Source of the DNA: an uncultured Lachnospiraceae bacterium
GTDB taxonomy: Bacteria; Bacillota; Clostridia; Lachnospirales; Lachnospiraceae
Assembly (NCBI GenBank): GCA_910588865.1
Contig: CAJUSJ010000012.1
Location: 43,054 to 66,032, forward strand
Length of the DNA: 22,979 bases
Direction of reading: 5' to 3'
The notes below the pieces were generated by a model, which worked only from the letters and a program-made list of their open reading frames with translations, did no database searches and was not told the origin of the DNA. The translations under genes were made by a program, and so were the position numbers. Of the stretch, positions 1 to 8,936 are shown piece after piece (the stretch's first letter is position 1; the number at the start of each line of letters is the position of its first letter).

Positions 1-3000
1 AGGCTTCCCTCAAGGCTTTCTCCGCTTCATCCACCTGCTTCTGAGTGGCTCCCTCAGTGGCCAGCACAGCTTTGGCCGCTTTCAGCGCGTCCTCTAACCC
101 TTTCCAGCTCTCGGCCGTATAGTCTTCCGCTTTTAACTCCTCCGCTTCCTCGATGGCTGCCCTCAGACCAGTCACATCCACCTTCACTTCTGGTGATACC
201 TTTACAAGGGCTTCCATGGCTGCCTGAAGTTTGTCCTTGGCCCGGTCTTTCTCCTCCTGAGTGGCGGCGGGATTGGCCAGCACCTCCTTGGCCTCTGCCA
301 GAGCCGCTCCAAAGCCTGCCCAGCTGTCCGCCGTGTAGTCCGCCTCGTTCAGCTCTTCCCCTCTTTTCACCATCTCCACCAGATCGGTCTCCAAGGCGCC
401 AATGGCCGCTAAAAGGGCATCCTTAGCCGCTTCTCTTTGGTCCTCGGTGAGCGTCCCATCCCCGGCCGCTGCCCTGGCCTCATCTAACGCTGTCATAAAG
501 TTATTCCAGCTATCCGGGCTGTATCCCAGATTCTCCAGTTTCTCAGCTTTGGCAATCTCATAGGACAAAGCCAATTCCTGCCGCTCCCGGGAACGGTTGT
601 AAACCATAATATTGTCAAAAGCTCCCGCGAAATACTTGTCCCCGCTGTAGAAGGATCTGCCCAGATACACCACAGGGTTTTTACCAAAATTGGTCATAAG
701 GATGGTTTTATCAAGGATCACCTGGGGAACACCATCTATATAAGTAATGATCTGTTCCGGAGAAAATACCAGATCCATATGAACCCATTTGTTGTAGGTA
801 TCCGCGTCTGACTCCTTTTTCTGTTCCGCTCCCCAGCTTCCTGTGGTGATGGCGGTGTAAGTACTGTCTTTGCGGGTACGCAAGAAGAAATATTTGTCGC
901 TGTCCTGTCCTATGGCTACTGTGAAGAAATTGCCGTCCGCTGTCTCTGACTTTAAGTCAAAGCTGAGTGTCATATTCTCCCTGCTGGTAAAATCTATGGC
1001 TTCTGGGTCAAACTGGGCGTAGGTGGTGCCAGCTCCGTTCATGTGAAGCACCTGGCCCTGATCCGGATCCTCCTTCTGCGTCACGGTTCCATAAGTAAGC
1101 AGGCCCGCCCACTGGTTGGACTCATCAGATTCAAAGACAGGAGCCCAGGAAGGGTCATCCATGTCAGCCATCCTTGTAACTCCCAGCCAGCTCAGCACAG
1201 AATCCTGATTCTTTGTCTTTTTCAGGGTATAGGTCACCGTGGTATCCTCTGCCACAATAAACGCGGTAGAGCTGATCATATTTCCTTTCGCCCCAAAGCT
1301 TATATTGCTTCCTGATAAGGTTTTCTCAGTTCCATCCTGTAATGTATAGGAGATGGTCTGGCTCATATCCCGTCCATAACCCCACCACTCGGTAAATCCC
1401 GCTGTCAGGATATAAAGTCCCGCCTCCAGGGGAAGAGTGTACACAATATCTTTGCCGCTGTATAAGCCGGTATCCAGTTTATCCATGGGATTTGTATTGC
1501 CCTTTATATTGGCTTCGCCTCGCCCCCAGCTTCCGCTCTGGTATATCTTGTCATTGGTCTCATTTTTCAGTTCCGGGCAGGTGGCTTTATACAGATCGTA
1601 CACTCTCGTGTCGTCTGTACCCGGGTCGATAAAATATACGATTTCAGGAGAAGTCACTTCCACAGGAACCGTCACCCTAAGCGCCTCTCCCGTCTCAGGA
1701 TCTTTGCCGCCAATCACTGTGCCCACTGCCTCCGCGGTTGAGTAAATCTGACTGATATCTCCGGAAAGCTCCCATGCAATCTCCGCCTCACCTTCTGTGC
1801 TGTCCGCCTTCTTAACCTTTACCACCGCCGGAAGCTGTCCTCCCGCCAGGTCTTCTACCGTTCCTCCCTGGGGAACCGCCAATATCTCGGGCAGGATTTC
1901 CCGGTTCAGAATCTCCACAGGAGCGTCAGCGGAAACCAGCTTGTTAAGCTCCGCTCTCAAGTAAGCCGCCGCCTCGTCAATACCTTCCTGGTCAGCGCCG
2001 TAGGTCCGGGGATCTGAGTTCATTTCCTCAGCCGTCTCCCGGGTAAATCTTCCGCTCTCCGTAATAATAGTCTGAAAATTCGTCCATGACTCTCCGTAAT
2101 AATCACTTTCCTTGAGATTGTCTATCTCATCAAGAATCTGCCCAAGGGCTTCTGTATTTACACTCTGGCTGACCTGTTCATTTGCCTTGATGTAAGCAAA
2201 GGAATCAACATCCAGGGTTCCGCTGGCCAGGGAGACCGTAACCGTATGCTGTCCGTTTTTCAGTCCCCTTACCACAAAGTACGGCTGGTGGGAACTGGTG
2301 GCTATAGTAGGAGCGTCCGTATCAATCTTCCTCCCGTCCACTTCCACATCCACCTTCGCGCTTCCTCCGTTAGGCCCAATAAGGGCAAAGCCTGTTCCCT
2401 CAAAGGTATAGCTTACGCTCGCGCCCACCTGGCTGGTGGAGGACATGCTTCTCTGTGAATGGCTGGAGCTGGACTGGTTTTGATGGTTCCACTCCCCTTC
2501 ATATACCAGCGCGTCCTGCCCCGCCTCGTCTCCATCCCATTTCTTCATGTGGAGGTTATCATATACCCCGGCGTAGTATGGCGAATATCCCGGCACTGTC
2601 TCTACTTTCAGGTTGTCAAATTCCCCCGGGGACCAGCTTTCTCCTGGAAGACCTACGCCAAGCATCACCCGCCCTTCCAGCTGCGGAGATGGATCTCTGT
2701 AAGTATAAACCGGTTCCCCTTCAATATAAAAGGTCACAGTGTCTCCCGCGGCCTGGACAGCCACATTGCAGGCTGCCGTGTTTTTAATCTTCACCTTGCC
2801 TTTTGAAATCTCGTTGCCGTACCTGCGGGCTACCCAGTCTCCTTCCCTGTTCAGGGCCAGGTTGTAGGCAGACATGCTTACCTTATTGTCTCCGCCTCCC
2901 GCCGCGCCTCTCTGACGCACACCCAGAAGAAGGTGCTCCTTAACAGAGTCCAAATTGAAATCCACGCTGGCTTTATAGTTGGTCCAGCGGTAATCCCCGA

Positions 3001-6000
3001 TAATCGTGGCAGGCTCACCGCCGTTCCACCAGCCTCCTCCCGTCTGCCCGTTCATTTTCAGAACCCCGTCTGTCCCGGCCTTATTCATCACTACCTCAAA
3101 GCTGCCGTTCACATCATGGGTATACAGAGGATAGAACCCTTTCGCGCCTCCCCTGGTCTCTATGAAAGTATCACCACTGTCAACAAGCTCTCCATCCCGG
3201 TAATCCTTCACCAAAATGCCCTGATAGTTAAAATCATCCGCATAGAGCCATGTGTCAGCGGTATCCTGGACTTTTCCTGTCTCATCGGTGTCCAGCACAA
3301 ATCTGCCGTCTTCCGCAGCCGTGGGCAGCGCCAGCTCCGCCTGCCGCTGATCCATGTCCATGGTAGTTACTGTGACAATGGACCAGGGCTTAACGGTAAC
3401 ATCATAGCAGCCATCCTCATTGGCGGACAGAGTATCCACGCACTTCATATAGTTGGCGCTGTACACCTGACCCTCATCAGCGGCCCGGGTCTCCCACACC
3501 TCAAGCTGAGCGCCCTCCGCCAGATTCATATTCCGGGGGCAAATGGAATAGGTCTTGGTCTTGGAGCAGTCGTTTGTGATAATCACGGAAAAACCGGTTT
3601 TATCCGGGGCAGCCAGTGTCAAATAGTTGTCCCCGCCGTTGCGTCCGTTTACCGGATTGCTCCCGGAAGCCTCTGACTTGCTGGCCCCAGGAATCCCCCT
3701 CCAGACCTGTGGTGTGCCGGGATCGTCATCTTCCCAGCCTGTAACCGCGAATTTCGTAAAGTGCTGGAAAATATTCAGCGCCGCGTCATAATTCACATAT
3801 CCGGACCAGGGGTCTCTGGCTGACATCACGTCTTTATAGTTGTACTGACAGCCCTCATAAAAGGCTCCGAAGGTAGGCTGGTATACAAAGTGAGTTCGGC
3901 GGGAGTTAACGAATCCCTTAATGGCCGTATCCGCCATTTCCAGAGGTCCTCCGTTTCCTCCAATGCCGGTTCCCGCTGTATTGTCCTGCTCCTTCATATT
4001 GTTGTTGGGGCGGTCCGCGGTGGAACCGAATGTCGCCTGAGCCTCGCTGTTCCAGATCTCCTTGTCATACTGCTCCGCCAGCTTCTTAAAGTTGCCCTGG
4101 CTGTCATCATAGGGATTATAGTGATATCCGACAATATCCACCGCTTCCATCAGTTCCGGGTCATTCATGATCTCGGGACCGCAGGAGGCAATCCCCACCT
4201 CGTCTGACATAAGGACCTGGATCTTCTGGAAAAGCTCCTGCTCGCCTTCCCGGAACCCAGCCACCTGGGCATCATTGCTGATCATGCCCGCCTCATCGGT
4301 TCTGACCCGCTTCTTAAATTCCTTGATCCAGTTGGGGTCATCTTTATTCTCGTTGACTCCGGGGCTGACGATATCAATCATATAGCCGTATTCCCGGTAG
4401 GCGGCGATCGCGGTGTTTTTCAGCCACTTGTATACACCATCCCAGTTGGACTTATCGCCCACCCATCCTGGGGCGCACCAATAGAGAAGGCTGACCTTTA
4501 CATTGGGATTGATCTTCTTCGCGTCCGCCGCCAGCTGAAATCCCGTCACCCTGGCCACATTGGGATACTCATCAGAAGTACGCATGGTACATGCCTGAGG
4601 ACCAGTGGAAGTATTTTTGTCATTGCCCATCTCGATTTTTATGTGCTGTACAATGGGATGCTCTCCCCCAAACAGCTTCTCCAACATCTCCCAGTACTTC
4701 TCCGGATGCTGGACCTTGTAATCCAGAAGCAGGGCATTGGTGCTGTTGCAGTCCAGGACTCCAAAGCCTTTGAAGGTCAGGCCGTTTTTGTTTTCTCCGG
4801 CTTTCTCTACCTCCGCTCCATCAATAACAATCCTGGGAGCCTGGCTGGCCAGCTTGTTCTTCTCCGCGGCCCTGGCTTTTGTCTCCGCCTTTACGTCTTC
4901 CAGGTCATCCATGGTGTGGGAGACCACAATGTTATCATACTTTCCCCTTCTCATGAAGCCTGTGCCATAGGTAATGCCATAGCCGGCAGTGATGGCATCC
5001 TGCCCGCTGAACAGAAAGCCCATATCCACAGGGGACAGAACCTGTTCTCCATCAAGGCAAAGGCTTATTTTTCCCCTATCCCCCTCTTCACTGTACATGA
5101 TCCCGACGCCATGCCAGCTTTTCAGGGCAATCTCTTTGGATAGCTTGTGATCCGTATCCCCGCCGCCGGTATGTACTCTGAGAATGGCTTCTTTCTTCGT
5201 TGTCCTGGGAATCAGCCGTATATAGTTCTCCCTGTTTCCTATGAGAAGAGCGGAGGTTTTGTCATCATCACCGCTATCCTCATTAAAAAAGAAATCCGTG
5301 TACAGGGTAAACTCCTTTTTCTTAAAATAGGCGGTCCCGTCATTGATGATACCGCCCCCCGCGTTGCCTCCGCTTTCCGCGGCGCTGTCTCCACCGCTGA
5401 TCCAGTTTTCATTCACGGAGATCATCTTGCCCTCTCCCAGATCCTCATCCAGGCTGGCCCCCTTACGGACCGTCACCTCTCCTCTGTCCTCCAGAGGAAG
5501 GGAAGCAAGATCCATCTGGGCTACCGCCACCCAGCTGACAGCCGGTGCCTGACTGCCTGTGTTATTAATGGTGTAGGTAATGGTCTGCTCTTCGTCCAAG
5601 GTAAAACTGAACTTATTTACCGCTGTGGTGTTTCCGCCGCTGACCGTCACACTTCCCGCTGACAGCTTTTTGTCCCCATAGCTTACTTCCATGGCCATGG
5701 GGCGATCCTGACTCCACCATTCTTTATGAGAACTTGTGATGGTGTAGCTTCCCGGCTCCAGGGTAAATTTGTAAGATATAGGATTGTTTGCCGAATCCTT
5801 ATTGCCATAAATCCCGGTGTCGGTCTTATCCTTAATATCCGTATTGTTTTTCAGGGATCTATTATCGGTACAGCCCCATAGGTCCCCCTCAGTCCATATT
5901 TCATCTGCCTTGTGGTTGAGGAGTTCGCCTGTCAAAGCTTTCACGGCCTCGTACGCCGGAGAGGTCTCGCCAGCGCCGCTGTCCACAAAATACTTGATCC

Positions 6001-6439
6001 CTTCCGGCACCACCTCAACCAGATATTTCGTGCCATCCTTCGCGGTAACCTCCACGGTACTGTAGGGCTCTTCAAAGTCTCTGGGGTCCAGCGGCTTTTC
6101 TGTCTCAATCTCAGGAACCTGTCCCGCGAAAACAGCCAGATGAGTTCCTTCTGTCCGCGCCGCCCTCAAAGCATTGGAAACCGAAGCCGGTTCTGTCCGT
6201 TTTCCTGGCACATAATACGATCCCAATTCTTCCATCTCTTCCTGGTCTTTCGGAATCTCTTCCCTGTCCCGAAGTACATTCAGAGCCGGGGCCAGTTCTT
6301 TGCCCCCGCTGCCGCTTCCCGGATTGTCCCTCTGGTCCTTACCGGTTACCGCGCCATAAGACGGCAGAACCGGCGTCAGCGATGAGGCCGCCACCGCCAT
6401 GCCCAGTGCCATACTCAAAATTCTTTTCCTATTCCACAT
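1..6439 (-). CDS. Secreted multidomain GH59-like (galactocerebrosidase family) glycoside hydrolase, C-terminus outside window
   Basis: The frame is open for 2,146 codons with no stop and runs off the left edge, so the C-terminus and any wall anchor are not seen. The start is ATG at 6439 behind AAAGGAGG. Residues 1-29 are a signal peptide. The core (about 534-1282) resembles human GALC: a KIEMGND stretch, NPNVKVSLLYWCAPGWVG, VDIVGYHY, DPWSGY, and a later IIGDYRWTNY lectin-like part. The likely acid/base is E697 (GVNEN) and the likely nucleophile is E799 (IWNSEAQ). The usual WNE is VNE here. A module at about 150-308 recurs at about 1600-1760 and each copy is followed by a LamG-like domain (324-520 and 1765-1954). 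A jelly-roll-like module lies at about 1309-1419. FIVAR-type helical repeats sit at about 1429-1504, 1957-2020, 2023-2085 and 2091 onward. Known GH59 enzymes release galactose from galactosylceramide, but the substrate here is inferred. The 220-base upstream gap is very AT-rich. Confidence 0.85.
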   Translation of the reverse strand, partial: MWNRKRILSMALGMAVAASSLTPVLPSYGAVTGKDQRDNPGSGSGGKELAPALNVLRDREEIPKDQEEMEELGSYYVPGKRTEPASVSNALRAARTEGTHLAVFAGQVPEIETEKPLDPRDFEEPYSTVEVTAKDGTKYLVEVVPEGIKYFVDSGAGETSPAYEAVKALTGELLNHKADEIWTEGDLWGCTDNRSLKNNTDIKDKTDTGIYGNKDSANNPISYKFTLEPGSYTITSSHKEWWSQDRPMAMEVSYGDKKLSAGSVTVSGGNTTAVNKFSFTLDEEQTITYTINNTGSQAPAVSWVAVAQMDLASLPLEDRGEVTVRKGASLDEDLGEGKMISVNENWISGGDSAAESGGNAGGGIINDGTAYFKKKEFTLYTDFFFNEDSGDDDKTSALLIGNRENYIRLIPRTTKKEAILRVHTGGGDTDHKLSKEIALKSWHGVGIMYSEEGDRGKISLCLDGEQVLSPVDMGFLFSGQDAITAGYGITYGTGFMRRGKYDNIVVSHTMDDLEDVKAETKARAAEKNKLASQAPRIVIDGAEVEKAGENKNGLTFKGFGVLDCNSTNALLLDYKVQHPEKYWEMLEKLFGGEHPIVQHIKIEMGNDKNTSTGPQACTMRTSDEYPNVARVTGFQLAADAKKINPNVKVSLLYWCAPGWVGDKSNWDGVYKWLKNTAIAAYREYGYMIDIVSPGVNENKDDPNWIKEFKKRVRTDEAGMISNDAQVAGFREGEQELFQKIQVLMSDEVGIASCGPEIMNDPELMEAVDIVGYHYNPYDDSQGNFKKLAEQYDKEIWNSEAQATFGSTADRPNNNMKEQDNTAGTGIGGNGGPLEMADTAIKGFVNSRRTHFVYQPTFGAFYEGCQYNYKDVMSARDPWSGYVNYDAALNIFQHFTKFAVTGWEDDDPGTPQVWRGIPGASKSEASGSNPVNGRNGGDNYLTLAAPDKTGFSVIITNDCSKTKTYSICPRNMNLAEGAQLEVWETRAADEGQVYSANYMKCVDTLSANEDGCYDVTVKPWSIVTVTTMDMDQRQAELALPTAAEDGRFVLDTDETGKVQDTADTWLYADDFNYQGILVKDYRDGELVDSGDTFIETRGGAKGFYPLYTHDVNGSFEVVMNKAGTDGVLKMNGQTGGGWWNGGEPATIIGDYRWTNYKASVDFNLDSVKEHLLLGVRQRGAAGGGDNKVSMSAYNLALNREGDWVARRYGNEISKGKVKIKNTAACNVAVQAAGDTVTFYIEGEPVYTYRDPSPQLEGRVMLGVGLPGESWSPGEFDNLKVETVPGYSPYYAGVYDNLHMKKWDGDEAGQDALVYEGEWNHQNQSSSSHSQRSMSSTSQVGASVSYTFEGTGFALIGPNGGSAKVDVEVDGRKIDTDAPTIATSSHQPYFVVRGLKNGQHTVTVSLASGTLDVDSFAYIKANEQVSQSVNTEALGQILDEIDNLKESDYYGESWTNFQTIITESGRFTRETAEEMNSDPRTYGADQEGIDEAAAYLRAELNKLVSADAPVEILNREILPEILAVPQGGTVEDLAGGQLPAVVKVKKADSTEGEAEIAWELSGDISQIYSTAEAVGTVIGGKDPETGEALRVTVPVEVTSPEIVYFIDPGTDDTRVYDLYKATCPELKNETNDKIYQSGSWGRGEANIKGNTNPMDKLDTGLYSGKDIVYTLPLEAGLYILTAGFTEWWGYGRDMSQTISYTLQDGTEKTLSGSNISFGAKGNMISSTAFIVAEDTTVTYTLKKTKNQDSVLSWLGVTRMADMDDPSWAPVFESDESNQWAGLLTYGTVTQKEDPDQGQVLHMNGAGTTYAQFDPEAIDFTSRENMTLSFDLKSETADGNFFTVAIGQDSDKYFFLRTRKDSTYTAITTGSWGAEQKKESDADTYNKWVHMDLVFSPEQIITYIDGVPQVILDKTILMTNFGKNPVVYLGRSFYSGDKYFAGAFDNIMVYNRSRERQELALSYEIAKAEKLENLGYSPDSWNNFMTALDEARAAAGDGTLTEDQREAAKDALLAAIGALETDLVEMVKRGEELNEADYTADSWAGFGAALAEAKEVLANPAATQEEKDRAKDKLQAAMEALVKVSPEVKVDVTGLRAAIEEAEELKAEDYTAESWKGLEDALKAAKAVLATEGATQKQVDEAEKALREA

Positions 6440-6659
6440 AGTTCCTCCTTTAAGCTGCCAGGCATTTCTATATGCCGGATACAGTTTATAAACTTATAAT
6501 AATTTTATAAATTTATCAGGAGTATTTACATGGAATATTTCATTTTTAATATATAATATATTTATTTATTACAAAAATATATTGGTATTTTGTGAGTAAA
6601 TATGGAATTTTTAATGAATTTTATGTATTTTCTTACAAAAATGCTTTATGCGGGGAGCT

Positions 6660-7466
6660 TCACCTTGGTTTCTGTTCCTGGTTTCTTCCATACACCTGAA
6701 TCTGTGTCAGCGCCGGAAACGGAGACGGATCATCGGCCTTTATGAGGTCGCTTAATTTAATCCATGTGATCTGTTTCTTTTCTATATGGAACACATGAGG
6801 CTTCACGCTCTTTTCCATCTTCACCACCTCCGCGGTGCCGTCGGAGAACGTAAGCGTTGCCTGAACCCACCAGTTATCGTGAGGGAAATCCGCTCTCGTG
6901 TACAGACAGATCCGGTCTATATCCACAGGCCGCCCAAACTCCACTGTGATCTGGGCGTCATCCTGGCGGTTAATGCCCCAGGACTCATAAGGCCACGCCC
7001 CGTGCAGCTCATTGGCCAGCACACCGTCAATGGCATTTCTGGCGGCAAACACGGACTCTCCCCTTGTCTCCACATTGGCGTGGGCGTGGGGGTAGCATCC
7101 TGTATCTCCGTGCTGGTCCATAACATTTTTAGCCAGGTCCCGGTAATATCCGTTCTCATAGCCCTCTGCCTTCCGCATCGTGATATAGTGGCGCTGGCCT
7201 GTGAAGGAAGCCGGGTTATAGGATACCTTTTTCTCATCAAAGGGGATGACATACTCCACCTGCTCTTTTGTCAGATACACATAAGCCTCATCCATGGAAC
7301 CATCCACCCGGATCACGTAAAAAGAGTCTGTCTCATCTGTCTCAAACAAAATCCTGTCCCCGGGCATATACTCTCCTTCATAGACCATGAGGATCTGGTC
7401 TTCCCCCTGGACCTGGTGCTTTTGGGCACCATCCTTGTCACATATTATGATCTTTAATTCCGCCAT
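6660..7466 (-). CDS. Discoidin (F5/8 type C)-like carbohydrate-binding protein, probably cytoplasmic
   Basis: This 268-residue protein has no signal peptide or membrane segment. The start was placed at ATG 7466 (MAELKIII) because AGGAGG lies just upstream; an in-frame start 28 codons earlier has no comparable site. The N-terminal 100 residues form a beta-rich unit that I do not recognise. The C-terminal half (about 130-260) has features of a discoidin or F5/8-type sugar-binding fold: an AIDG motif, WPYESWGI, ITVEFGRPVDIDRICLY, and a final QIQVYG strand. The role is inferred to be sugar binding or sensing. It lies between the lipoprotein gene and the GH59 gene in the same direction, but AT-rich gaps of 116 and 220 bases suggest separate transcripts. 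The fold call is moderate and the function unknown. Confidence 0.7.
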   Translation of the reverse strand: MAELKIIICDKDGAQKHQVQGEDQILMVYEGEYMPGDRILFETDETDSFYVIRVDGSMDEAYVYLTKEQVEYVIPFDEKKVSYNPASFTGQRHYITMRKAEGYENGYYRDLAKNVMDQHGDTGCYPHAHANVETRGESVFAARNAIDGVLANELHGAWPYESWGINRQDDAQITVEFGRPVDIDRICLYTRADFPHDNWWVQATLTFSDGTAEVVKMEKSVKPHVFHIEKKQITWIKLSDLIKADDPSPFPALTQIQVYGRNQEQKPR

Positions 7467-7516
7467 TCTCAAATCCCTCCTAAGCTCTGAATCACAGAAT
7501 AATCCGCGTTGCTTAA

Positions 7517-7525
7517 AGTATAGCA
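7517..7525 (-). promoter_or_regulatory. Extended -10 promoter element for the discoidin-like gene
   Basis: On the minus strand the sequence reads TGCTATACT, an extended -10 (TGn plus a TATAAT-like hexamer), about 50 bases upstream of the start codon. No good -35 hexamer sits at 16-18 bases, so this is a weak call based on the -10 alone. Confidence 0.35.
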
Positions 7526-7582
7526 CTTTCAGGGTTAAAAGACCATGCAATTATTTTAGAATATGGGAAAAACCATTTAAAC

Positions 7583-8293
7583 TCAGTATCGTTCAGGGCA
7601 ATAAAAAACAAACAGGCTTAAATCTTTTTCTTCGCCATCTTCGCCGCTTTGGTCATCACAGGAGATATAATAATCCCCCAGTGTAAAAGCCAGAATTTTT
7701 TCCTCAAAAAGACGTATGTCGCCTGTTCGGAAGTTGATCACCCCCATACTCATAGGCACATCCGCCCAGCACTTATCCATCATGCGGTTGAGACAGTCAG
7801 AGCACAGATGAGAAGCCGCTTTTTCCATATCTAATGTTTCATCCTGGCTGAAGGACAGGCTGCCCTGGGCATAGCCTCTGTTTATATCCGCTGTCACAGA
7901 GAGGCAGAAACCGTCCTCCCCTGTATTTGTGATATGTGTGAGAGAACCTTCTACTGGCTTCTCAATCCGTTTCCCAAAATCATCATACTGGTTGATGGTG
8001 ACAGGAGCCAGATCAAATGTGTTTAAATTGATAATACCGATGTTCTCCTGACCCCGGTATAAAGGCATAAGCGTCCCTTCCCCTTTTCCGCAAAGAATAC
8101 AGTCCTCGGGCCGGGTATCCGAATGGTAAGGCCGCTCAGCCTCCGCCATAGCCTTGTCAGAAATATTTCCCCTCGGGGCCAGGCTCCGGACCTGACTGCC
8201 CCACTGACATCCCGCTGCCAGAAATGTGAGAAAAAATACCGATACCCCCAGGCTCCTCTTCCAGCTTTTTGTCAAAAATCCCTTTCTTTCCAT
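7583..8293 (-). CDS. Cysteine-rich lipoprotein of unknown function
   Basis: The protein has 236 residues. ATG at 8293 follows AGGAGG with about ten bases of spacing. It opens with a basic stretch, a hydrophobic run and a lipobox LAAGC, so Cys29 should be lipidated and the protein held on the outer face of the membrane. The mature part has two CxxC pairs, CILCG near residue 66 and CSDC near residue 165, which could bind a metal or form disulfides. Other pieces such as IGIINLNTFDLAPV and MGVINFRTGDIRLF look like two related beta units, each next to a CxxC. I do not recognise a named family. It is transcribed divergently from the XRE regulator, with shared boxes between them, so that regulator may control it. 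Confidence 0.7.
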   Translation of the reverse strand: MERKGFLTKSWKRSLGVSVFFLTFLAAGCQWGSQVRSLAPRGNISDKAMAEAERPYHSDTRPEDCILCGKGEGTLMPLYRGQENIGIINLNTFDLAPVTINQYDDFGKRIEKPVEGSLTHITNTGEDGFCLSVTADINRGYAQGSLSFSQDETLDMEKAASHLCSDCLNRMMDKCWADVPMSMGVINFRTGDIRLFEEKILAFTLGDYYISCDDQSGEDGEEKDLSLFVFYCPERY

Positions 8294-8334
8294 GCAATAT
8301 ATCCTCCTATCGTATTAAATTGTTTATATTTATA

Positions 8335-8363
8335 ATTATATCTAATATAATCAGATAACCCAA
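8335..8363 (-). promoter_or_regulatory. Promoter of the lipoprotein gene
   Basis: On the minus strand there is a -35 TTGGGT (8358-8363), a 17-base spacer, and a consensus -10 TATAAT (8335-8340), about 40 bases upstream of the start codon. The -10 lies inside one of the TTAGATATAAT boxes, so a protein bound there would block this promoter. Confidence 0.6.
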
Positions 8364-8414
8364 GAGAAATGTATGATTTCCTTAGATATAATCAGCATGT
8401 ACATTAGATACAAT
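8335..8414. repeat. Three TTAGATATAAT boxes, candidate operators in a divergent region
   Basis: TTAGATATAAT occurs on the plus strand at 8382-8392. It occurs exactly, in the opposite orientation, at 8335-8345, and with one change (TTAGATACAAT) at 8404-8414. The two plus-strand boxes begin 22 bases apart, about two helical turns. They lie between the lipoprotein gene and the XRE gene. Each contains a -10-like hexamer, so they may be promoter elements, operators or both. Confidence 0.5.
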
Positions 8415-8436
8415 TATACAAAAGGGGCGACGGGTT

Positions 8437-8754
8437 ATGTTTGAGGAATTATTTTACAGCAGACTGGTAACATTGAGAATGAAAAAGGGTGTGTCCGCCA
8501 GGGAAATGAGCCTGGCCATTGGACAAAGCCCTGGATATATCAATGGTGTGGAAAATAAAATCGGTTTTCCGTCCATGCAGGCGTTTTTCTATATCTGTGA
8601 ATACCTGGGCGTTACACCATCTGAATTTTTTGATGATGGCAACAGCCACCCAGCCGAATACCGTGAACTTTTGAGCGATATGGAGGCCCTGGACGAAGAA
8701 ACCCGCAGGAATATCATGGCAATCGTCAAAAAATTGAAAGAAAACGCAAAATAG
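8437..8754 (+). CDS. Small XRE-family helix-turn-helix regulator
   Basis: This 105-residue protein carries a Cro/C1-type helix-turn-helix over about residues 7-62: RLVTLRMKKGVSAREMSLAIGQSPGYINGVENKIGFPSM, then the LGVTPSEFF ending typical of these domains. The tail (70-105) is a short charged helix (ELLSDMEALDEETRRNIMAIVKKLKENAK), probably for dimer formation. AAGGGG about ten bases upstream supports ATG 8437. It is divergent from the lipoprotein gene and the 143-base gap holds the repeated TTAGATATAAT boxes, so autoregulation and control of the lipoprotein gene are reasonable inferences. No phage genes lie beside it, although an integrase fragment is about 500 bases downstream. Confidence 0.85.
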   Translation: MFEELFYSRLVTLRMKKGVSAREMSLAIGQSPGYINGVENKIGFPSMQAFFYICEYLGVTPSEFFDDGNSHPAEYRELLSDMEALDEETRRNIMAIVKKLKENAK

Positions 8755-8790
8755 TCTGACAGAAGGGGATCATCGTCAATTGCCTTGGGG

Positions 8791-8816
8791 CTGTCCTCCG
8801 GGAAATGGCGGGACAG
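8791..8816 (+). other. Stem-loop downstream of the XRE gene
   Basis: CTGTCCTCCG can pair with CGGGACAG across a short loop with one bulge. No run of T follows, so it is not a standard terminator. It lies in the 250-base gap between the XRE gene and the toxin gene, where I see no other gene. Confidence 0.3.
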
Positions 8817-8890
8817 GAAAGCCGCTGGTTGCCAGCCGTCAGAGCGCCTAAATCACTGTAATATTGAGTGGTGAGGAAAAAAGAAAGAGA

Positions 8891-8919
8891 TTGTCGGATT
8901 ATGGGACATATGCTATAAT
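8891..8919 (+). promoter_or_regulatory. Promoter of the small toxin gene
   Basis: TTGTCG (8891-8896), a 17-base spacer and consensus TATAAT (8914-8919), preceded by TGC as an extended -10. Transcription should begin near 8926, giving a leader of about 86 bases before the toxin start codon. Confidence 0.75.
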
Positions 8920-8936
8920 CCCATGTAAGGAAAGTC

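Noticed and set aside
2933..3676. Plus-strand open frame of 247 codons
   Set aside because: It lies wholly inside the GH59 gene on the other strand, lacks a ribosome binding site, and the minus strand translates into clear domains there. Other plus-strand frames in 1-6439 are rejected for the same reason.
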